A stretch of 64,000 nt of DNA from positions 186,001 to 250,000 of the forward strand of contig NMRA01000529.1 in NCBI GenBank assembly GCA_002633005.1, in the 5' to 3' direction. The stretch comes from Phoronis australis (lineage: Eukaryota; Phoronida; Phoronidae). This document shows, piece by piece, positions 12,901-24,900 of the stretch (the first letter of the stretch is position 1; each line of letters opens with the position of its first letter). A program made the translations under genes and the position numbers. The notes below the pieces were generated by a model. The model was not told the DNA's origin and did no database searches. It saw nothing but the letters and a program-made list of their open reading frames with translations.

Positions 12901-15900
12901 AGAACAGAACGTGCCATTGCCCTCATAGCCCTTGCGACAAGTACATTTGTAGAAACCAATGGCGTTGATACACCTTGCATTCGGGTCACATGTATTTCCG
13001 GTAATGCATTCATCAACATCTGAAATAAATACAGATTATTGAATCATTCTCTTTCCCGTCAAATGTGACATGTGAAGACCAATTCTCGTTGATTGGTTGT
13101 ATCAAATTGATAAATTAAGTTTGAGACGTCTGCAAAGTGGCTCCAAAACAGTCTAACAATTAAGTATACTTACCAGCACAAAACGTTCCGTTGCCCTCGA
13201 ACCCTTTCCGACAAGTACAGTTGTAGGAACCAATGACGTTGGTGCAACTTGCATTTTTATGGCATGCCGCACTTCCTTCACTGCATTCGTCTATATCTGA
13301 AAGTAATCAATTATTGGCTTGGGTACGTCATCCTCAATTAGTTTAAATTGCAAAATGGGTCCTAGTGCAAACAAAACGGATATGAAGCACAAACCCTTTC
13401 GACAACTACAATTACAAAAACCAAGGGCGGCGGTACCAGTACGAAAACATTCAGGTCAGGTGGGATGCTTTCGTAAAGTAGTCCATATTAAAAAAACGAC
13501 ATGATATTTTAATATTTCTCACGTGACCTGTAATGAGTTACGACAAGATTGGTTAACAACACATAATTCGTGATTTTTTTAATAATACATGGGCGAATCA
13601 CAAAATACTACAAAGTTGAAATGCACACGCTTTATATTTTATTTTATTTCAAACATTAATATCAACAACCAACGAGTGGGGCCGTGAGCTCGGCTGGCTT
13701 TTCAGTGTTTTTTGCAATCAAGTTAGTCGATTCGGCTAGTCTGAGTGCCAAAAACAGAAAAAAGAACAACGCTCCGAATCCCCATCAAAGACCTGCCAAC
13801 CTTACAAATGTCGTTCCCAGCAAAGTTTAATCATCCTGTCTGCTCTTCAGTGAATAGCAGATTCAAGCTGTTAACTAAAAATGTATCTAAACTTAGCATG
13901 AAATATATTGTTAACAAGTGAATAACAGAAAGCAAATCATAAAAATGCAAAATCACGTCCATTCACGTTAACGTACCCTCTCCCTAAGTTTAGTAAAGCA
14001 GAGCCATCGGTAGCAGCTCGTGGAACTACATGTGTTTCCCTGGCAACAATAGCAAACTCACAATTCGCTACATAAGGCCATGTTCTTACACCATTTTCTG
14101 CTTTTAACACACAAACTTGAATCAGGGAAGAATTTTATGTAGGTAAGTCTGATGGATGTCATTCGGCGACGTAAATGTAAAATCATTATGAATTGTGTAC
14201 AAAAGCGCGAAGATACACCTAATGGCACAGGTCGCTAGTCGAAGGGGTACTGGGCCGTCGGTCGTGGGGATTGTGGGGGTTGTGGGGTGTGGTCTTGAGG
14301 GGGTTGAGGGGTCAAGGGGGTCGACGAGGATTTAGAACAATCGTCTCCTACCGCCGAGTAAATTCTCACAAAATAACCACATCAGTAAGGCATGCCGTAA
14401 ATAGCTTTTTCTAACTACACTGAAGACTGCTGGCTGTGAAAAATATCACAGTGCCACAATGGCAAAGCCTTTGATAAATTCGCCCCTATTAATCCCAAGA
14501 ATCACTTTTGGAGATCTTTGTTAAGAAACCTTTTACTTATGAAGCGTGGTTATTTCCCGCTATAATACTGGTGTGGACTACACTACCACACATGTTTTTG
14601 AAGTGAATGAGTTTTCGATGAGGCAATTCTGTACCAGCCCAATTTGTCCCAACTTATGCATTTTGCCAGTTTGGGCCATCACTGCTTGCTACTCCACAAA
14701 CGAGTTATTTTACATAAAAAACTTCCAGCATAAAAACTATCATTTTCGAATTAAATCAGCACAGCACTAGTACAGTGTATAGTCCACTTCCCAAAAGAAA
14801 TCTAGTTCTGAACCTCGTGTACGTCAAAATTGACCCAACGGCCCAAATTGATATTGTTCTCCTACGTGCCACTTTGGCTCAGCATTACCGGAAGTGATCA
14901 AAATTGACGCAACTCCCGGGTCTTGTCAAATCCCCAAAATACCTAGGGCCTCATACAGTGTACCTACTATCCGGCCTTAATGCACACTCCTTGTAAAACC
15001 TCCCAACGATGTATTATTGTAAAACACATGTGTAAAAAATATATTACAGCTCAAAATGCTTCAAGACGTCCAGGGTTTGATACTCAATATTTCAATGGCT
15101 CATCGCCTTCTGATTATACCATGAATGATGTACTTTGATTGACGAGACTCGGGAAAGTCTATATCACCTTTCTCCCACCAAATAGAGAAGTCGAGATACG
15201 GCTACGTTCAAAGACATTTGTAAACGCTTGCATAGGTTGCCTTTGTAGTCTATGACTGAGTCTGCTGAAGTCACATTACTACGAACCGATCACAACTACT
15301 TGTGGACCCAAGACACAGCCAAGTCGCAAATAAACACCATTATCAAATTCCCAATTTTAGGGTTGGCCAACAGCAAAACATTCTGAAATGTTCTTTTGAC
15401 TTGTTGCTTGGCAAAGCCGATAGAATCCCTTTAGGAGCGTACAAGGCGTAATTCGATTTCCGTGTTCAGCCATCTTAACAGGCAAAACGCGACTTAAAAC
15501 AACCAAAGCAAATTACCAGAGCAAAACGTCCCATTCCCTTCAAAGCCTTCACGACAGCTGCAGTTGTAGGACCCAATGACGTTGGTGCATGTAGCATACT
15601 CGTCACAAGTTGCAGATTTGGCATGGCATTCATTAATATCTGAAAAAATGACGATGATGGACATTGTTAGGTACATGTAAATACACACGATTTCGGACTA
15701 CACTGGGTTATATAGCACCAACAGAGAACGGAAATTGTCGTAACGTCATCGGCCATAGATGTAAGATGTTTGATGAAACATTTGCCCAAAATTATCAACA
15801 CTTCTTGGATTTCCATTTAGATATGTAGTAACAACACGTCACCATAGAAAACTGAGATATTTTCAACAAACCATGCACTTTCTGGTATGCACTATTTTAA

Positions 15901-18900
15901 AAATGTTAATCAAGTTAGGATCGTGCTTATTTAACTTGTTAAAACTATTATTATTTAACCAAAGCACATTACCAGAGCAGAACGTCCCATTGCCCGCAAA
16001 GCCTTCCCGGCAACTGCAGTTGTACGAACCAACGATGTTGGTACACGTAGCATTTGGATCACATGATGCACTTCCGGTATGACATTCGTTTATGTCTGAA
16101 AAACCATCGTTGATATATAGTACAGCGTGACGTGTGATTTCATACCAAACGCGTTTTAGCCGAGCAAGGGAGATCACAAAATGGGCATTACGCCATTCCT
16201 GCCGGAATTACAATACCTCCGCGTAATGATAAGCCCTTATGTTACATCTACTTCGCGACTCTTTAAAGTATTCGTCACAATGGGAAATGAAGGAATTATT
16301 TAGAACATATTATTTTTGAAAGCCGCCTTTAAAATTTTATTTAGTGAACGCAAACTACCAAAGCAATTATTACCAAAACAATTGTTGTCAGTGCCGTCAA
16401 AACCTTCAAGACAACTGCAGTTGTAGGAACCATACGTGTTGGTGCAAGTTGCATTTGGGCCACAGCGTGAAATTCCAGTTAAGCACTCGTCAATATCTGA
16501 AAACAGACATGATATGTATTTAGTACTGTAAAACGTTCAAACCTACTGTCTTTTACTCAAGATCTCTACTGTTTAAACGCTTTTGCGCAATGTGTTATGA
16601 CTTGTACATGTATCCTCGGCAATAAGCTCCGTCGTTTGAGCTCTAATCGGGAATGCAGGTTACGGTGGATTTCATACCAGTATCAAGACATGCTCAAGAA
16701 TATTCCGTATTAAGACTAGTCCTATGGCCTAAATTGCACAGCTGTAACAGATGATTGATGCCGACTGTGATGACCAATGTCTCTGTGGCGAAAACGACGA
16801 CGATATAGTACATGACTGCAGTGTCAGTGATGCCACCACACCCGACGACATCGCCGCAAAACACTATACAGCCATTGACAAACGACAACACAAATAGCTT
16901 AGATAAGGTCTCGTGCAAATTAAACATAAGCAATTGTCACTTCATGAAGTTCTAACGAAAAAGACCTTGCTGACTTAGATGACGACAGCAGCAATGATGA
17001 GGAATAGGACAAAGACAACAATCATGGAAACACTGAAGGATTGAATTTCAATTGACACGAACGGATTAACCAATCAAAAAAAGAGCAGTCGTTAGCCGCT
17101 GGAATAGCTTGAGAATGTTAAGTCGCAAAAACAAATGATGAAAAACCTGTTACAATTCGTCCATGCATTCATTTCAACACCAAATGTCACCATTCATTTT
17201 GGGAAAGCGCGGTTTCAGCTTTGAAAAGGGAAACAACGAGAAATGGTCACCACATCCTGCACAAAATGAAAAGCATCTACAATTTGCAGAGTTGGGTGCG
17301 GCCTGCAGGTGCCCAGACAAACAATAGACCGTCACGACACAACAGGAAATTTAATTTTGCTAAGCAAAATTTGGAATAGTAACCATACACTACCGCAATA
17401 AATCGTCCAATTTCTCGGGCTCTCGGACGAATTACAAATCTTGCAAGCCTCGCTCGGATGAGTCTGGTTGTGTACATAACAAGCACCGTCGATGAAGCAG
17501 ACTTCAGGTGACTGCTTTACTACGGACCATTTGGTTGCTGCTACGGTTGGGTCACAGATTTTGCACAAGTCTGTTGGGTGTCTCTGACTAGACGAATAAC
17601 ATCTGCCTTCGATAATACAGGCAGTGGGCGAATGTGACCAGGATGATCGGTTCTGGCGTGGGTCACAGATGTTGCAATCGTTCAGAGGATCGGTCTGGTT
17701 AGGTGCGTAGCAACCTCCATCAATGATGCATGAGTTCAACTGAAAATGGAACGTACATGTACTACACACAAACAGTTTGCGAACATGCGCAAATACTATT
17801 GGCTGCACTTGGTTATCTTCGCTCGGTTACGCTGGGTCAACTGTATGAGGCATACAACATGTAAACAGTTGAGTCCACCAATATTTGAGTAAGTTAGGTA
17901 ATGCTTATGAATATCAAAGTAAAATTAATTAATAAGTTCTCATGCTCTAAATAACATTTTTCCTAATATAAGGACACGAGCACCTGAAATTGCCATCATA
18001 TTTTTACTGACGTGTAAAAATGGCATTAAACAGGAAAATTGTTCCTTGGATGTACACCTGTATGAAAATCACTAAACCGAACCAAGTAAGATATAAGATG
18101 GCTTCTAATGTTATTCGTGAATTTAAAGAACATTGGATTATCGGTGTTGTTATCCACGCAGGTGACATGATGTTACTGTGGTTATCCTCAGATCTCTAAC
18201 ATTACTTGCCTGTCGATAACCCACCCCAATCCCAGCTTGGTACACCAAACAGGAATGAAGGTCTGTATACTATGTACATGTATAGCAAAACATGGTGCAC
18301 GATATGTATTTCAGATTGTTCAACGAATGCACATTTGCCACTCTGAATATGTGAGAAAAAATTTCCAGTGTTGTGACCTCAAAAATTAAGTTCAACTTGC
18401 TACCGAAATGGAAAAATAGCCAACCCTAAAATGATTGCTTTCCATTTTAATTCATTTGATCACTTTGTTTTTCTCATAGTTTTATGCACCACGCCCGTAT
18501 ACTCCTGTTGACCTAATCTCCCAATAATGACAATGTAAAACCATCTCTGAAATTACATTTTCCACACATGTTGTAGTGTTGATGTCACACGTATAGCAAA
18601 CGGAGTTGAACACAAGCAGTACGCCATATCTGCTCTTCAATACTCCATCGTTGCTAACATGCACTTTATACGCGATCGGTTCGTACGTTCCACGAGACTG
18701 GTCGGCGAGCTCGTTTGCTTCAGGGATTGGGCACGTGACTTCGGCATAACTCTCAAATTTAGCAGTCTTTGAAATACTTGAATTGGTGACGGCCATCATT
18801 CCCGTGGAGTTGATCTATTTGGAAAGGAATATAGAGCAGTCAATATTTCTCTACTTATAAAATCTTTACCACTAGTAATTAACAAGGCATGCAAAAGTAA

Positions 18901-21900
18901 AGTTATGTTTGTGTTCAAAATATGGCACCACACACATGTAGTTTACACGTTTGAAAATCAAAATGATCGATCTGATAACTAAATCATGAAACCAAACTAT
19001 TTACCAAATATACGTGCACTTTTGATAAGAACATTGACGAGTGGTTAACCCACCTCATTATTGAAAAGCAACGATTACGTCATGCAAAAGGCAAGTACGC
19101 GTTCGTAAATGAATCTCGGTCATAATCAAGATTACGCAAGAGCATGGAAAATCACACCTGTCCAGTAAAATGTGAATGGTTCTCGAATATGATTTGGATT
19201 TTAACAGTATACTGTAGCAGAAGGAATGCCATTGGTGTACATTGTAATTGTTTGGTGATCCTTAAGAGGCTCACAAAAGCTTTTTACAACACCGTCGTGA
19301 ATCCTTTGCCAGCTAACTTTGTTTTTCATAAAGTGCAAGTCATACCTTTTGTTCGTAAAAATGACATGTCAAATTGTCCCCTTCCAAGAAATTGTCCCCA
19401 ATGACAGGATTTGTTCGGCACGGACGCGTCTTCATGTCACATATGGGTGTATAGAACAGTATTGGGGAAGCAGTGGTGTTGATGGCACAATCGGGGCCTG
19501 CGAAACCTTCGAAGCACGTGCACGAGCCTACGGTAAACAGAAGTATGGTAATGTTTATATTATTGAGGTTGTACAGTTTCGGAGCCATTTCTTTAAAGTT
19601 GCTAGACCAGCGTTAGGCAAAAAAGAGGTAAAATTCCCATCAAAACAGAAATAACTGTGCGTTACATGCGGAGACGAATCACGACGATTGATCCAGGAAC
19701 AATAACATCAATTGAACGGCGTGCCCTTGCATTCCCTTATAAAATCGAGGAAGCACCTATCGTTAATGTCCGCAAAATTGCCAGTGACCTAAACTTTTTT
19801 CAAACTTGTTCATCCGTTCCTCACCCTTGAACCAGTGCCGCTTTTGACATAGCTTGCAACCTTGGAAGTTCTGAGATGCCACGAAAGCGAAGAACTTCAC
19901 TGGGACTGAGCGAGTCGGCAAAGAATAAACGAATGAAAAACGTTGAAATGGCAATACCAAGGTGATAATTGGGCAGCACATCAAAATATGGAATGCTCAG
20001 CACTCATTGCAAAAACACCCTACTTGCTAAGGTTTTTTTGGACCCTTATAATCACTGGAGTAAATATCAAGCGTGAGTATCTTATATTGCCACATGATGC
20101 CAGCCACGGTTCACTTCCCACGCTCTCAATTCTGGCCTTACCCTGACATTTCTTGCGGGGGTTCTTAAGATTCAGCCATTCCCCATTTAGATGTCAAATG
20201 CTTGACTACGCCTATAGTACAGCCTGATCACTAAAGACGCTTATTACGTACGATCTTAGTACATGTACAGTGTAGTATTATGCGTTATTACGTATGTAGA
20301 ATCTTCACCTGTGTACAAGAGTTAGACGCAGAATTTGACACGAAGCATGTGTTTATGGTGTCGCTGGCGTTTTGGAAAATTTAAGTTGAAATTAAAAGTC
20401 TACCTGATGAATATTTATAAGCTGTGATTGTGAGACCATATACATGTATTTTTATCAAAGTTGCTATGTCGACTCTAAACACGTGTGTCGTATTTGCAAA
20501 CTTTTCTCTCGCCCACCTTTATATGAGCGACATTAACTCCATACCTACCATTGACACAGTCTCCATTATTGTTGCATTCGTTAAAGCATATAACGCCCTC
20601 TATATCCGGTGGAGGAACAGTAACGTTGGAGCCAGGTGCCTGTACCCATAGTGTGGTGTTCTTATCCAGTTCCGCCGCACATTGTTGTTTGACAGTGTCC
20701 AACGCAGCGGAGGCCCAGTTAGGGTCATTGGTGGCCTGAGAGAACATGCTTAATACAATTATTCGATTAAATGATGTTTACCAACAGTTATGAGACTTAT
20801 TTCAAGTAGCAAATTGCTAGCGAAGTGAGTTGAAGGTTTCCATTTCCAAAACCAAATATTGTTACTGTTACTAATTACAAATAGCAGGTTCACTGTGCAT
20901 TAAAAACGGTTGAAGCATTTCACCTATGTATTTTTGGGGAAATTTAATGCTCCAAAAGTATGTAATTTAATAATTTGTTTGGGGGGAACTGCACATAGGA
21001 AAAGATGACTGAGAAAAACTATAACAAAATTCGGATGTTGCCAACATGGAAATTATTAAATGCTGGGATACAAAAAAAACGTAAATAAAGAAAATGTTGT
21101 ACTGGTGGACTCTTGGGGCTGATTTAGTTATTGAACCTGATTTTTTCTTTCTTTGCAGATATCCCCAGACGTGTGTGAGTGCGTGTGTGTATGTGTGTGT
21201 AGGTGGATGTGTTTTAATTATGTCATAATATTTGTAATTTTACTTATACCAATAAAGTATTCATACAAAAATTGCAGTGCTTTATAATCAACATACAATA
21301 ACATCGACATTTTCAAACAAACAACCTTGTAATACACACGTAGCTGGGTGCACAGTTCCTCTGAAAAGTGAACACAACACGAAACATTTCAGCATTTGCC
21401 GTTCAAAAACCACATAAACACGTTTTCTTTATTTCTTGTCTTATTGACTGCGCCAGTACACCTGGCTCTATAGGCTAAGATATCTAACTGGTCCATAAGC
21501 AGATATCTTCATCGAGGACCAATCAGATATCTGAGTCTGTTGAACCGGCGAAGTGAATCAAGCGCAATCATTGTGTTAAGTAAATATGCCTGACGTACCA
21601 CGAGATCTAAAGTACATGATTCTATCGGTGCATCTGTCTCGACATTAAGTTCGCTGCATCTTTTTCCTGCCTCTGTATCAAAGATGTACTTGTGGCAGAA
21701 GGCGTAAGCTGTTTCATTGGTATATTGAGTGGATCTTTTAAATCGACGCTGAAAGCAACAAACCGTCATTCATTAACACTTGAACCTCAGTGCACCGCAG
21801 GCGTAGGGTAGGTTTCTGAGCTGTGGGCATTAAATGAACGACAATTGAGCAGCCAGATCACGTCGAAGAGAGAACAATTGAATGGAGTAGTCAACAGGTC

Positions 21901-24900
21901 CTTAAATTAAGCTATTGCGTGTAATTGAGCTGAGAGCTCCACCTATTGACCAGTTGATCACACTCCAGCGCATTGCTCTCCGTCTGAGATCTCCCAAAGT
22001 GCACAGTGACAAGCGAAACTTATCATACCAGGGATTTGACTTTTGAATACTCACGGATAAGTTGTCAGTGAAATGATATACACTGTAAGAGCAGCCATTT
22101 TTGATATGGTGCCTGTGATTGACATAACGTTTTACACAAATGCAGTTATTGATATGAGAGAACTTCTTAGCATAAGGGAGTGAAGTAGCAACCGTTCCTG
22201 CAATATTGTTAATGAGAATCAAACATTCTGTCAGATTTCGAACCCCTTACTTTCTTAAAATGTTTTTAAATTTGTGTTTTGAAAACTACATGAAATTTAA
22301 CGTTGATTTATACAGTATACATGTATCTTGGAATTGTAACGCAGTGTCTGATATTTTACATGGTTTGCATCATTAGTAGAATACAATGTACAAACTAACA
22401 AATATTCCACTGCATTTTACCAAGTGCTATGTTTTGTGCTAACTATGACCCAATGAAGAGTAGTTCAAACGACTATTAAACGTAATGAGAGCTCATTCCA
22501 ACTCGATGTGGAATAACTCGTACGAACGGACTATAGCAGATCCACTGCCATATTGTAATTAGTCGCACACACAAACACACACAAACACACACGCACACCC
22601 ACCCACCTACCCAAAAATACATACACATAAACATTTTTATACGACATGAAACTTTTTCACTTGTCGACTCACCACGAAATGATGGTGGATGATAATATCA
22701 TCGTCCGCGCGGGGCTGAGACACCAGAAAGTAATCACTTTCGTCGTAATCTAGAAAGTCTAAGTGATCGTGCCAGGTCGTGTCTCTTCGTCTGCGGCACG
22801 CTTCAAATCGACTGTCTGAAACATCCCTCTGGTAAGCCTTTGGGTCGCACACCGGCACATCACCTCCAATTTTGCATTGAGTACCAAAGTCGACAACGCC
22901 GTCTTCGCCGCAAGTACAATACACGTGGCCCCCAAAATCGCTTAAACGCGAGTCGTCTTTAAATATGTCTGAATTCCAATGTAGTATACTTTTGTCTTTT
23001 CCCACCCTACGAAGAGAACGCCCAATTAGCTAAATGGTCCTGTCGACACCATAAGCATCTTTCGATGTTCAGAATTTCAGCCAAAACCGCCATAGTGTAG
23101 CTAAAGGTTTTAGATTGCTAAAAATAATTTAAATTGAAAGTGATCTCCAACTTGTCCGTGCCAACCAAATTATATCCCCCCTTGCATATGATAATAACCA
23201 AGTGCTCAGGACAGCGTTTGTCATCAACCCTTAAGCATATTAAAGCCTTAATTGCTCTAAACAGTAAGCGAAGCGAATCTCAGTCTTGTTTTCATGCATA
23301 TCGAGTCAGACATATTGCATAAGTTCTAATCATATACTAGAAGACCACGCAAGATTTCCAAAATAAGAATGCAAACACGTGTTGGAACGAAAAATAAAAC
23401 ACAAATCAAAGAAAAAAACTTTGTTTTCGATATTAGTTGAAGTATTTAATGATAGTGTGGTTAAACCTTGACAAGTATAAGAGTAATGATCGAGCAGCCT
23501 CTAAATGGTGTTCAAATAGATTGCACTAGAGGGCGTCATCCTTATTAAACAGGCTCCAAACTAGTGATTTCTGACTCGGATGTCATACACTCTAGGTATC
23601 TAACAATTCTTCCACCAACAGCCTCACCTCCAACTTTCAGTAAATTCTTCAGGATGATACGGGTATTGATATCCACACCCTGTGTGGTAACCTGATGGCA
23701 AGGTCTGGGATCCTCTTGGAATAAGATCATTGGAGCAGTCGTTGTCATATAGGCCACACAGACCCTCTGACAGTTGCCAGTCCTTCCCGGAAGCTTCGAC
23801 GTAAAGGTTAATGAAGGAACTCCATGAGTCTTCGACAGTGACGGTAGTGCCAGTGTGCAATTGAACCTGGAATAATGGAGTGTCTTAAAGAAATGTGAAC
23901 AAAAAACACTTGTCACCGCGAACACATTTGTGGTTGTAGTTGCTAAACGCCCAGCAGCCAGTAATTAATAACGTAGATTTCAATGCAGTATGCAATGGTT
24001 TCTGAGACAGGTGACTAAAATTAAAACTTTATGCATTACGAAAACACTTGTTAGCTTACACGGTGTTGTATAACCATATGAACATCCTACCCACATACAT
24101 GTAGGAGGTTAGCATTGGAATTACCACATATCTTCGCCCGCCATTTTCCTGTAGAATTCGGGTCCCTCTCAACTGCGAGCATGAACCACGGGTGGCCAGT
24201 CGCAGCCTGTTCATCGAACCCCACGCACTGATGTCAATCACGCCTCGCCCACATTTATCAAACAATATGACGTCACCTGCGGCCAGGATACCCACTGCGC
24301 AGTTGCAGTATGGTGGGCGGTTGTTTCTTCCGCAGCTTTTGTATTGGGCATGCACCTAGCGTACACATATAACAATCAAATAGGAATTCATAGATTAGAT
24401 CCTGTGCAGACGGAAAGTTAAGAGCTTAGACGTCTTCCTCAATAGAAGTTTGCCTCTAGATCATTTTGAAAAGTTGAGGCACATAGAGATGCGGCAATCT
24501 TACTGGCATGTAAGCTACATCCATAGTGATAAACGTAGATATTGTAGCCGTCAATACAGAGCAAGCAAAAGTGAAAATTTGTTACCACGTGACATAATAA
24601 TTTCTATTGGATAACACCAAAGTTCATCGAAACATTTAAGTCACCCCACCTGGTGAAAAAAGAAACGTAAGGCAATATGAACAAGGTTCGTGCTGACACA
24701 GCCACACATGTAAGCTGTCCGTCGAAAATAGAATTGATGAATTGCATTCGAGTTAGCTCTGGTCCGCTGGACAATACTAAAAATTAAAATCCTAACACCT
24801 AGGTATCTTTGCACTATTTTGACATTTCCATTTTTGACTTCGAGACTTGTGTCCTAGAGGTGATTAAACCAAACCGAAAAAATACCTTCACCAGCAATAC

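Larger units (their letters stand above)
17740..23627 (-). other. Introns 19-24
   Basis: Six introns of 0.5-1.0 kb around exons 20-24. Besides the GT/AC tracts flanking exon 21, no repeat or gene was recognised. Confidence 0.45.

Noticed and set aside
16694..16933. Hydrophobic minus-strand frame in intron 25
   Set aside because: No homology recognised and no phase-compatible exon boundaries.
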